Below are positions 25,968 through 33,089 of a stretch of 34,907 nt of DNA, one piece after another. A model generated the notes under the pieces. It made no database searches. It saw nothing but the letters and a program-made list of their open reading frames with translations, and was not told where the DNA came from. The stretch's first letter is position 1, and each line of letters opens with the position of its first letter. Both the position numbers and the translations under genes were made by a program. The stretch lies in assembly GCF_002608075.1 (NCBI RefSeq), contig NZ_LAHA01000025.1, positions 58,452-93,358 of the forward strand. Direction: 5' to 3'. Source of the stretch: Nostoc linckia z4. Lineage in GTDB: Bacteria > Cyanobacteriota > Cyanobacteriia > Cyanobacteriales > Nostocaceae.

Positions 25968-25999
25968 AATGCGAGGTGCTATGTTCAACACCTCGCATT
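25968..25999. terminator. Hairpin after gene H
   Basis: AATGCGAGGTG (25968-25978) and CACCTCGCATT (25989-25999) form a perfect 11-bp stem 52 bp past the gene H stop codon. On the minus strand it is followed only by TTGATTGC, so the terminator is weak or the hairpin has another role. Confidence 0.5.
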
Positions 26000-26051
26000 C
26001 TGAGAATTTATTCTTGTGCTGTTGTACTAACTGATGTAACCGTAATTACAA

Positions 26052-27947
26052 TTAAACAACCTGAAAATTGAAGTTGGTTAGTGACAAATCAGTAGATAGT
26101 TGTGCAAATTGTACCTGAGTAAATCCGCCTGCATTACCATCTCGGTCAAAGAACAATGCACCTGTAGTCGAGTTATAAATAAATCGCTGGCTACTTGTGG
26201 TTGCAGACGCTCCGATAGTAAACCGACCAGATGGGAGTATTCCAGAAAATAGATCTGGTGATAATCCACCACCAAAACCAACAGCAGATACCCGAATCAC
26301 GTCATTATTGGTGTCGAAATCATAAATGGTATCTATGCCTTCATTGAAACTATTGAAAGCAAAGGTATCATCACCACCTTCTCCATAGAGGCTGTCATTT
26401 CCTTCGCCACCGATGAGGTAGTCATTGCCATTACCACCTTTGAGGGTGTTCTTACCAGTGGCAAGAGAAGCTGTGAGAGTATCATTACCATCACCACCAT
26501 TCAATAGATTATCGCCTGATGAATAGCTAATATTTAAGTAATCGTTACCAGTGCCACCGTCGAGCGTGTTCTGACCTGATGTGACATAAAAAATATCTGG
26601 GAAGTAATAATCGTTCTCTATGCCAGATGCAAAAAGAGAATCATTACCACTACCTCCATTTAGAAGGTTATTGCCTGTTGATAAGTCAACATTTAAGTAA
26701 TCGTCACCAGCGCCACCTTCGAGCGTGTTCTGACCTGATGTGAAAAATACAATATCTGGGAGGTCGTTATCGTTCTCTACGCCAGAACTGGAGAGAGAAT
26801 CATTACCACTGCCTCCATTTAGAAGGTTGTTGCCTGTTGATAAGTCACTGCTCAATTTATCATTACCATCGCCACCATTGAGTACGTTATCGCCACTTGA
26901 ACGGCCAACGCTCAAATTATCGTTACCAATGCCTCCATCAAGCAAGTTATTGCCTTGTGAATACTCAACATCCAAGCCATCATTACCAGCCCCACCATTG
27001 AGGGTGTTATTGCCTGAAGAGCCAAAGGGAAAGCCCTCGAAGAACACGTAGAGAGAGAAATAATCATTGCCATCGCCGCCAGATAGCAGGCTATTGCCAG
27101 AGAAGTCGGGGCCCTCGCTTTCATCAAAAATCAAGTAATCGTCACCAGCCCCACCATTGATGGTGTCATTACCCAAACCACCAACAAGAGTATCATTTCC
27201 CACATCACCTTGCAGCAAGTCGTTACCAGTGCCACCGATGAGGCTATCATTGCCGATACCGCCAACAAGAATATCATTGCCCGCACCACCAATGAGAGTA
27301 TCGTTACCCGTACCACCCCGCAGCAAATCGTCGCCACTCTTGCCATCAATTTTGTCATTACCTCCCTGACCATTCACCACATCACTTGAGTTGTCTAAAC
27401 CCGTAATGTTATTGTCTAGGTCATTGAGGAAGGTGACTATGTTGGCAGTGCCGACACTTGTTTGAGTAGAGTTGGCATCAAGAACATTAAAACTATCAAT
27501 GATGCTACTTTGCCCATCAAAGATAATATTACCGATGGCTGGTTTACCTCCAGAAGCTTTGGAGTTTTCCAAGTCTTCTAGTTTGAAGTTTTTCAAGATG
27601 ACTTTTGTACCAGCTACACCTACAAAGGTGATTTCCAAATCAGTGCCATTCTGTGTGAGTACAAGCTTTTGTGCTGTCAAGCCAGAGCCTTGAAATTTGA
27701 TAGTATCAACTTCAGCAATAACTCCTGCTGTTGGGTTTGTACCTTTACCTACGCCACCAAAATCAGCGATTGTATCAATACCGTCACCCAAGTTATAAAC
27801 AAATTTATCCTTGCCACCGCCACCAGTGAGCGTGTCATTGCCCTTTTTGGCTGTGATGGTGTCGTTGCCTGCTTTGCCGTTAATTGTATCTGCACTGTTG
27901 CTTCCTAGTAGGGTATCGTTACCGTTGGTTCCAATGATATTTGGCAT
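26052..27947 (-). CDS. RTX array protein H (promoter-distal end of the array)
   Basis: A 631-residue paralogue starting MPNIIGTNGNDTLLGSNSAD, with the full N-terminal module. A run of canonical nonapeptides is followed by 20-residue turns. A 53-residue unit occurs twice in tandem: loops GVENDNDLPDIVFFTSGQ and GIENDYYFPDIFYVTSGQ, each followed by the same constant turns, about 159 bp per unit at DNA level. The C-terminal domain has an insertion (PDLFSGILPSGRF) where siblings read AGVLKANQF, and it ends FNFQVV instead of FVVV. It is the first gene of the array in transcription order. Confidence 0.85.
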   Translation of the reverse strand: MPNIIGTNGNDTLLGSNSADTINGKAGNDTITAKKGNDTLTGGGGKDKFVYNLGDGIDTIADFGGVGKGTNPTAGVIAEVDTIKFQGSGLTAQKLVLTQNGTDLEITFVGVAGTKVILKNFKLEDLENSKASGGKPAIGNIIFDGQSSIIDSFNVLDANSTQTSVGTANIVTFLNDLDNNITGLDNSSDVVNGQGGNDKIDGKSGDDLLRGGTGNDTLIGGAGNDILVGGIGNDSLIGGTGNDLLQGDVGNDTLVGGLGNDTINGGAGDDYLIFDESEGPDFSGNSLLSGGDGNDYFSLYVFFEGFPFGSSGNNTLNGGAGNDGLDVEYSQGNNLLDGGIGNDNLSVGRSSGDNVLNGGDGNDKLSSDLSTGNNLLNGGSGNDSLSSSGVENDNDLPDIVFFTSGQNTLEGGAGDDYLNVDLSTGNNLLNGGSGNDSLFASGIENDYYFPDIFYVTSGQNTLDGGTGNDYLNISYSSGDNLLNGGDGNDTLTASLATGKNTLKGGNGNDYLIGGEGNDSLYGEGGDDTFAFNSFNEGIDTIYDFDTNNDVIRVSAVGFGGGLSPDLFSGILPSGRFTIGASATTSSQRFIYNSTTGALFFDRDGNAGGFTQVQFAQLSTDLSLTNFNFQVV

Positions 27948-28147
27948 ACTTTTACTTTCCTGAATGCATTTTTGGGAGTAATTTCAGTTGTCAATAATCG
28001 AGTTAGTGCTGTTTGACTGCACAAAATTTTTGCCAAAAGTTGACGCTTTCGGCAGAGTTAATTTTGCCGTTGAGAGTTAGCAATTTTTACCCAAGATTTA
28101 CTCTGAGCAATCAGCTGTCGCGCTTTTAATGCAGCACATCATTTCAC

Positions 28148-28185
28148 GTTGGCTGTTAATGGTTGACAGTTAAGCGTCAGTAGCC
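28148..28185. repeat. Degenerate GTTGACTG-type repeat
   Basis: TTGGCTGTTAATGGTTGACA followed by GTTAAGCGTCAGTAGCC; imperfect inverted repeat. Confidence 0.45.
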
Positions 28186-28436
28186 AATCGCATGAGTGAC
28201 TATGCAATTTAAAAGCGTAATAGCTGATTTATTGAACTATCTCTGACTATCTAAGTCTTAAGCACTGTACAAATCTCTTTTGCCCTGTATTCAGATATAA
28301 AACAATTAGTTTGAAGTTGATTTCATTCATCCTGCATCGCTAGCTCAGGTAAGCATTTACCATAGGCATCGCTGAAAAACAGTTGAAAAATCAATCTAGA
28401 ATGCGCTCAACACGAAATGTAATAAATTGCTTGCTT

Positions 28437-28442
28437 TGTCAA
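28437..28442 (-). promoter_or_regulatory. Conserved TTGACA site, gene H leader
   Basis: Minus-strand AAGCATTGACAAAGCAAGC, with TACATT 15 bp after the hexamer. Same ten-base core as in genes B, C and D. Confidence 0.3.
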
Positions 28443-28569
28443 TGCTTAAGCCTTACTAGCTTAATGGGGCTGCGGACTAGGAAAGAAATATTTTTATACC
28501 CTCCTTGTGCAATCGATCCCATGAACATCTAGTCTCCACATAGAAAACATTTAAATAACCCCTTAATAC

Positions 28570-28640
28570 ATAAATAACGAATATTTACTTGAATGTCCAG
28601 ACTTTAGTAAATATTTTTGTAAACTTTTTGTAGGTTTTAG
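28570..28640 (-). promoter_or_regulatory. Conserved distal leader block, gene H
   Basis: TAAATAACGAATATTTACTT, GAATGTCCAGAC, then TAAATATTTTTGTAAACTTT; about 620 bp before ATG. The right half has diverged. Confidence 0.45.
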
Positions 28641-29022
28641 TAATACACATTTTAAATATGTACATAATTCCTAAATATAGTATTTTTGATTTTGACAGGA
28701 AAATAATTTTATGAGAGTATTAAGCAGATGCCAAAAGGATGGATAAAAATATTTTGCTTAGGAATTACTGTTGGAAAAATAAGTAAGTCGGCATCAGTAA
28801 TTATCGTTGGGATCGGGTAATAGGGAATAGAAAATAGGCGAGTATATTTTTCTTGATATAGTTGGATTTGATTGTGCTGACTTACTTAGAGAGTCGGTAG
28901 TGGAAAATAGTGCAGGCAACCTTTTTGGTTGTGGAATTTTCTAGTGATTGACTATTATAAAAATAAAATCAGTCCGTAGCATTATCTTGTGCCCAAATCA
29001 AAACCGCTTGGGATAAATAAAA

Positions 29023-29145
29023 TAGGACTTACGCAACTGGCATATTATTTTAAGTTTGTAGTAAGGACTTTAGTCCTCTAATAAGGACTGAAGTCCTTAC
29101 TACAAGCAAAAAAAATTGATTTTTTGTGACACTTGCGTAAGTCCT
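29023..29145. mobile_element. MITE-like element with AGGACTTACGCAA ends
   Basis: AGGACTTACGCAA (29024-29036) and its exact inverse TTGCGTAAGTCCT (29133-29145) enclose 122 bp. The interior is itself a long hairpin built from TTTGTAGTAAGGACTT and AAGTCCTTACTACAAGC. There is no ORF. It ends 20 bp before the start codon of the M67 gene and must have displaced or supplied its promoter. Confidence 0.75.
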
Positions 29146-29165
29146 GTAAAATTACAAATGCAGAT

Positions 29166-29624
29166 ATGATTAAATTTAGCGAACAACACTTGCAAATTAT
29201 TCGCAGCCATGCTGAAAACATCTACCCAGAAGAATGCTGTGGTATAATTTTAGGCCATCTGACTAATGAAGGCAAAATTACAGTAGAAGTAATGCCAACA
29301 GAAAATGCCTGGAATACAGAGGCGAGTGCTGAATTTTCAGGCGAAGGCACAGTGGAAAGTAAAAAACGGCAATATACGATCGCACCATTAGTAATGTTAC
29401 AAGCACAAAAACAAGCACGCGATCGCTCTTTGAGTATTATCGGCATTTTTCACTCCCACCCAGACCACCCTGCCATACCTTCGGAATGCGATCGCTTGTA
29501 CGCTTGGCAAGGATACTCGTATATAATAGTTTCCGTCCAAAACGGTAAAGCAACAGAAGTGCGAAGCTGGAGTCTTGATGATACTCATCAGTTCCAAGCA
29601 CAGACCATTGAAAATATAATTTAA
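29166..29624 (+). CDS. M67-family (JAMM/MPN+) metallopeptidase
   Basis: A 152-residue protein. The zinc signature is complete: HSHPDHPAIPSECD gives H96-x-H98-x7-S106-x2-D109, and PEECCGIILG supplies the upstream catalytic Glu (22 or 23). Bacterial and cyanobacterial members of this family cleave C-terminal extensions or isopeptide-like bonds, for example on sulfur-carrier proteins such as ThiS/MoaD/CysO types. The substrate here is unknown and no carrier gene is adjacent. I chose ATG 29166 (MIKFSEQHL) because the longer frame from TTG 29133 lies inside the inverted-repeat element. No strong ribosome binding site is visible. Two GCGATCGC or near sites lie within the gene. Confidence 0.88.
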   Translation: MIKFSEQHLQIIRSHAENIYPEECCGIILGHLTNEGKITVEVMPTENAWNTEASAEFSGEGTVESKKRQYTIAPLVMLQAQKQARDRSLSIIGIFHSHPDHPAIPSECDRLYAWQGYSYIIVSVQNGKATEVRSWSLDDTHQFQAQTIENII

Positions 29625-29762
29625 CGGCTTAATTTCGATACAGATATCATTTTTCGATAGGATTAATATTCCCGCTCTTGCATAAGACAACGGCTATGTT
29701 AAATCCGAATCCGGATTTAGCAAAAACACTTTAACGGCTAATAAGCTTATGGAGTACAATGC

Positions 29763-29774
29763 TTACTATAGTAA
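29763..29774. promoter_or_regulatory. Palindrome and direct repeats before the integrase
   Basis: TTACTATAGTAA is a perfect 12-bp palindrome, followed by ATTACTAGAA and ATTACTATCAT up to the start codon. These spaced TTACTA units could be an operator or recombinase arm sites. An unrelated dyad, AAATCCG/CGGATTT, lies at 29701-29718. Confidence 0.35.
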
Positions 29775-29794
29775 ATTACTAGAAAATTACTATC

Positions 29795-31048
29795 ATGTAT
29801 AGCAAGCAAGAAAGTAGCAAACAAGCAGACATAAGACTGGGAATGGATAAAGGCTCTCTAAGATTGCAATTTAGTAGCCGCGTTTCACAACAGTTTTATG
29901 GAAAGAAACAAAAATATATAGGTTTAGGTAGGCACGACTCAGACGAAAACAGGAAGTGGGCGGATGGAATTATTAGGCGAATACAGGAAGACATCGATTA
30001 TCAAAACGGTGCTAACTTTGACCCCAGTTTAAAAAAATACCTTGAACTCAAAAGTAATGTCATAAATCTTCCTGGTAGCTTGACGGTTCCTACACTTCGA
30101 GAATTATGGCAAGAGTACGTAGATTGGAAGGTTGACACTAAGCAGATATCGGCTGGTACGTTAATAGGGAGATATGAACAAAATTTTGGCTATCTATTAG
30201 CCGATTATCTCAATAAACCGTTGACTGAAGAGTTAGCCCAATCAATAATAGACGATTTGTGTGCCAGACGTACCAATTCTGATTCTATTGGTAAACTATT
30301 TAGTGCTTTAAGCTCTATGTCACAAAGGGCAATAAATGAAGACAAGATAAAGAAAGATTTTTTTGCAGAAATCAAAAAGTTTTACAAGCCACCAAAAAAA
30401 TCAAAGCAATTACAAGAAGAAGAAGACCGTAGAGCGTACACGATTGAAGAGAGAGATTTAATAATTGATTCATTCTACTCATCAACAAAACAGTCATTCA
30501 GGCAATTAGCAGAATTAATTGAGTTTCTGTTTCTTACTGGTTGTCGCCCTGGAGAAGCTTTTGCACTTCAATGGAAACATATCGACTTAGATAAAGGATG
30601 GATACGCTTTGAGGATGCTTACAGTTCTGTTAGCAAAGAGATTAAAAATACTAAAACTAATGTTATACGTATTTTTAAAATTAAAAGTAAATCACGACTA
30701 ACACGACTAATCGAAAGAATGAAAAGCTCGAACAAAAATATTTCTGCCGAAGATTTAGTATTTACTAAAATGAATGGGAAGCGTGTCTCGTTGGATACAT
30801 TAGCGGGAGTTTGGTATAAAAAATTTAGTGAAGGAAGGACATACAATGGAATTGTTACTGGGCTAGCTGAAGATGGCAAAATAAGCTGTTACCTTAAACC
30901 TTATTCAACTAGGCATACATTTATTAGTATTCAAGCTAATAATGGTACAGATTTAGCGTTAATAGCTGATGTTTGCGGCACGAGCGTAGATAAAATCATG
31001 AAGCATTATTTACAGCCAGACAAGCAAAGAGAGTTAGCGGACATCTAA
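29795..31048 (+). CDS. Tyrosine recombinase / phage-type integrase
   Basis: A 417-residue protein. An N-terminal part (about residues 20-95) is likely arm-binding, and a SAM-like core-binding region (about 97-200) precedes the catalytic domain. Visible catalytic residues: Arg251 in TGCRPGEAFALQW, Arg373 in PYSTRHTF and the nucleophile Tyr405 in IMKHYLQP. Two usual histidines are changed: the first of the HxxR box is Tyr370, and the LGH box reads VCGTS. Both changes occur in divergent phage and genomic-island integrases, so activity is plausible. Next to the plasmid-type genes downstream it marks an integrated element. The start has no Shine-Dalgarno sequence. Attachment sites are not recognised. 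Confidence 0.85.
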   Translation: MYSKQESSKQADIRLGMDKGSLRLQFSSRVSQQFYGKKQKYIGLGRHDSDENRKWADGIIRRIQEDIDYQNGANFDPSLKKYLELKSNVINLPGSLTVPTLRELWQEYVDWKVDTKQISAGTLIGRYEQNFGYLLADYLNKPLTEELAQSIIDDLCARRTNSDSIGKLFSALSSMSQRAINEDKIKKDFFAEIKKFYKPPKKSKQLQEEEDRRAYTIEERDLIIDSFYSSTKQSFRQLAELIEFLFLTGCRPGEAFALQWKHIDLDKGWIRFEDAYSSVSKEIKNTKTNVIRIFKIKSKSRLTRLIERMKSSNKNISAEDLVFTKMNGKRVSLDTLAGVWYKKFSEGRTYNGIVTGLAEDGKISCYLKPYSTRHTFISIQANNGTDLALIADVCGTSVDKIMKHYLQPDKQRELADI

Positions 31049-31153
31049 CTGTAACCATGTACTTCATTTACCTCAAAAACGCTGTACTTCAAGATAAGAG
31101 CGAATAAGTCTCTTGATTTGAAACAGTTAGAGTAATACTCCAAGTAATAATAA

Positions 31154-31188
31154 ACCCTCTAAGAATCAACATCCTAGAGGGTATTTTT
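31154..31188 (+). terminator. Rho-independent terminator after the integrase
   Basis: ACCCTCTA (31154-31161) and TAGAGGGT (31175-31182), followed by ATTTTTT. Confidence 0.8.
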
Positions 31189-31239
31189 TGCTTGCCAGTT
31201 TTAAGCTTATGCTTCTATCTCTCTATCTTCCTGTAGTTA

Positions 31240-31989
31240 TTGGATAACTTGTTAGATAACTTTCAACTACTAGGAAACATCCAACTTGATGTTTTCAAAT
31301 ACCTTGACAAATATTTCCTCAGTCAGTCACAAGTGGCTGAGGCAATTGGGGTACACCCATTTTACGTATCACGTTTTTTGGGTTCAGAAGAGGTAAAAGC
31401 CTTGCTGGGTGAAGATTATACGGATCACAAAATTGCCATAGAAAGGAATGGCAACGGCAAGCGGGGCGGTAGTCAAGTCAAAGTTATCCCCGTTAGACTC
31501 GCTGTTAAATTTTGGTCATCTCAAGCATATAAAGGCAACACTATAGCCACAAGAGAGAAAGTTTTTGCTGCTGCTGATAAACTATTTGCTCAAGGAGAAA
31601 TAGTCACGAAAGAAAAGGTTAGAAAGGAAGTAAAAGGTGGTTCACATAGCACTATTAGTAAATATTTCAGGGAATGGAAGGAACAGGAAGATAATGAGAT
31701 TCCAGTAAAAACTTATCCGATGGCAGAGTCTATAAAAAAGACGTATGACGAGATGAGAGACATTCATTGGAATGCTTTTTGTACAAGATATGAGCAAATA
31801 ACTGATAATCAAATAATTGCTGAATTAGAAGAAGAAAACAACACCCTTCGAGAGAGGTTAGAGGTAACAGAAGAAGATTCTATTCGGTTGAAACAGTTAC
31901 AAGAGCTTTACAACAAAGCTATAGAGCAACAAAGACAAGATGCTGCTGAGATACGAGAACTAAGAAATTACGTTGACCGTATAGGATGA
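31240..31989 (+). CDS. KfrA-like DNA-binding protein with coiled coil
   Basis: A 249-residue protein read from TTG 31240, the only plausible start as there is no ATG nearby. Residues 28-48 (LSQSQVAEAIGVHPFYVSRF) form a helix-turn-helix. Residues about 104-150 (REKVFAAADKLFAQGEIVTK and SHSTISKYFREW) match the N-terminal DNA-binding region of KfrA-type plasmid proteins. Residues 190-245 are a charged coiled coil. KfrA proteins bind plasmid DNA and act in segregation or copy control, so this suggests a plasmid-derived segment. The two DNA-binding parts in series are notable. A 42-codon gene follows after 10 bp and is probably co-transcribed. Confidence 0.7.
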   Translation: MDNLLDNFQLLGNIQLDVFKYLDKYFLSQSQVAEAIGVHPFYVSRFLGSEEVKALLGEDYTDHKIAIERNGNGKRGGSQVKVIPVRLAVKFWSSQAYKGNTIATREKVFAAADKLFAQGEIVTKEKVRKEVKGGSHSTISKYFREWKEQEDNEIPVKTYPMAESIKKTYDEMRDIHWNAFCTRYEQITDNQIIAELEEENNTLRERLEVTEEDSIRLKQLQELYNKAIEQQRQDAAEIRELRNYVDRIG

Positions 31990-31999
31990 GGAATAACAA

Positions 32000-32128
32000 A
32001 TGACAGCTAAAGTATTAAGTACCGAACAACTTGAAAAACTTCAGGAAATTAAAAAACGGTTAGCTGAATTACAACAAAGAAGTGATGAGAGAATTACAGC
32101 AATGGAAAGTGCATTGCTAAATAAATAG
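32000..32128 (+). CDS. Small 42-residue coiled-coil protein
   Basis: MTAKVLSTEQLEKLQEIKKR and onward to ALLNK, stop TAG at 32126-32128. GATGAGGA lies 8-9 bp before ATG, a good ribosome binding site. The whole sequence is a heptad-like amphipathic helix (LEKLQEIKKRLAELQQR). It starts 10 bp after the KfrA-like gene and is followed by a strong terminator, so the two form a compact operon. It may pair with the coiled coil of its neighbour; no family is recognised. Confidence 0.65.
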   Translation: MTAKVLSTEQLEKLQEIKKRLAELQQRSDERITAMESALLNK

Positions 32129-32164
32129 TTATACTGTTAATAATCCAAGTGTAACTATTAAAAT

Positions 32165-32198
32165 AAAACCCTTCCTGACAATATAAGGAAGGGTTTTT
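32165..32198 (+). terminator. Rho-independent terminator of the kfrA-like operon
   Basis: AAAACCCTTCCT (32165-32176) and AGGAAGGGTTTT (32186-32197): a 12-bp stem with a T-run. It can also serve the convergent gene at 32224. Confidence 0.8.
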
Positions 32199-32223
32199 AA
32201 TTGATAAATGTTGATTTTAGAAT

Positions 32224-32418
32224 TTATTTATTTTTCCCTTTCTTCTCATCAAGTGCTTTCTGAATAGCTTCCCTGCAAAACTCTGGTGGGTCATCCTGTT
32301 GCTGCACTTCCTCTTTCATTGATTTAGTAATGCGTAAATTTAATCTTTCAGTCAATGGTTCTTCTCTGTCTGTGGTGAACGGTCTTAGATTCTCTGGCTT
32401 GCCTTTGTTCTTGGTCAT
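32224..32418 (-). CDS. Small ribbon-helix-helix-like protein
   Basis: A 64-residue protein from ATG 32418 (MTKNKGKPENLRPF). The frame stays open far upstream, but that part overlaps the divergent SAP-like gene. The core LTERLNLRITKSMKEEV is a short beta strand and helix, and PPEFCREAIQKALDEKK is a second helix. This is the layout of CopG/Arc-like DNA-binding proteins found on plasmids and in toxin-antitoxin pairs. No toxin gene is adjacent. It likely represses its own or its divergent neighbour's transcription; this is inferred from the fold only. Confidence 0.6.
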   Translation of the reverse strand: MTKNKGKPENLRPFTTDREEPLTERLNLRITKSMKEEVQQQDDPPEFCREAIQKALDEKKGKNK

Positions 32419-32542
32419 TTGTGTAGAAATATAAATAATGCTATTCTCCACATGCCTACCAGTGGAGAATGTTAAATCGGTGAGTAACAAGTTTCTCAGG
32501 CTTACAGACTCACCGATACCACTTTTTTGGAATGGTAACTCT

Positions 32543-32869
32543 ATGTTTACACGTTCAGAACTCGAAATAAAGACTGTACCTGAATTACGCGATATGTGCC
32601 GTAGATACGGTGTTCGCCCTACTGGTAGTCCAGCACTCAAGGGAAGCTACATCACTTCTCTGATGTCTTTTGCGATTATCGCTATCAAACAGATGGAAGA
32701 GGGGCGCGGATTAAGGTTACCTTCACTCGCTTCTATTCAGGTGATAGAGTCAGCGATAGATGAAATGAATACGCCTACAGATGAGCAAGCAGGGTTGATT
32801 AAAATCTCAATGGAAGGGAGAAGGATGAATTACCCGGAGGGAGCAACGCGATTTTGTGAGGTCGGGTAA
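32543..32869 (+). CDS. SAP-like domain protein, 3' end replaced by an IS
   Basis: A 108-residue frame starting MFTRSELEIKTVPELRDMCR; TTTTGGAATGG precedes ATG 32543. Residues about 5-42 (TVPELRDMCRRYGVRPTGS, then KGSYITSLM) resemble the SAP helix-extension-helix motif that binds DNA. The rest (residues 60-95) is not recognised. The last ten residues (GATRFCEVG) and the stop are encoded by the left terminal repeat of the ISKra4-type element, so the native C-terminus is lost or moved. An in-frame upstream extension to 32438 is possible but less likely, since ATG 32543 begins the conserved domain. Confidence 0.6.
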   Translation: MFTRSELEIKTVPELRDMCRRYGVRPTGSPALKGSYITSLMSFAIIAIKQMEEGRGLRLPSLASIQVIESAIDEMNTPTDEQAGLIKISMEGRRMNYPEGATRFCEVG

Positions 32870-33089
32870 AAACCAAGCGTTCGCTAAAACTGACATTTGT
32901 GCATGAAGTAATTTTGTTTACAGTTAATATACGTAATCATACGATAAATCATCTTGATGAGATATCTCAAAAAGATTGCTAGTAAGTTATTTGACGATTA
33001 TTTCCAAATATATCTACGATAAGTCTTTAATACTCAGTATCAATTATGGCAAACAATAAATTGAATACAGAATTAAAGTATAAAATTTA

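Larger units (their letters stand above)
25020..26051. other. Leader of gene G and 3' flank of gene H
   Basis: 1.03 kb. It contains TTTTAGCTTGAAAACAGGG (about 25591), the distal block (25638-25702), a GAGACGCTTCGCGAACGC segment typical of cyanobacterial repeats (about 25873) and the hairpin at 25968-25999. The proximal dyad is not recognisable. Confidence 0.5.
27948..29023. other. Leader of gene H
   Basis: 1.08 kb without a gene. It holds a GTTGACTG-like tract (28148-28185), CATTGACAAA (complement, 28435-28444), the distal block (28570-28640) and AT-rich sequence. The leader is most like that of gene C, with the shared sequences AAAAATCAATCTAGAATG and AAAAATCAACCTTGAATG. Confidence 0.55.

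Noticed and set aside
4900..27300. Regularly spaced repeats that resemble a CRISPR array or tandem satellite
   Set aside because: The periodicity is that of RTX codons and stays in frame over long open frames; no identical repeat with unique spacers and no cas genes are present.
7416..27369. Plus-strand proline-rich frames inside the RTX genes (LPLPPLRVSLPAPP type)
   Set aside because: They are the mirror of GGxGND codons on the coding strand. They lack starts with ribosome binding sites and follow the RTX repeats exactly.
4587..27947. Diversity-generating retroelement as the source of loop variation
   Set aside because: No reverse transcriptase, template repeat or adenine-biased substitution pattern was seen; loops also differ in length.
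29600..29794. tRNA gene or attachment site next to the integrase
   Set aside because: No cloverleaf or tRNA 3' end could be read, and no matching direct repeat was found at the other side of the module.
32419..32640. N-terminal extension of the ribbon-helix-helix-like gene to 32640
   Set aside because: The extension is antisense to the start of the SAP-like gene and has no domain character; ATG 32418 starts the lysine-rich leader typical of small DNA-binding proteins.
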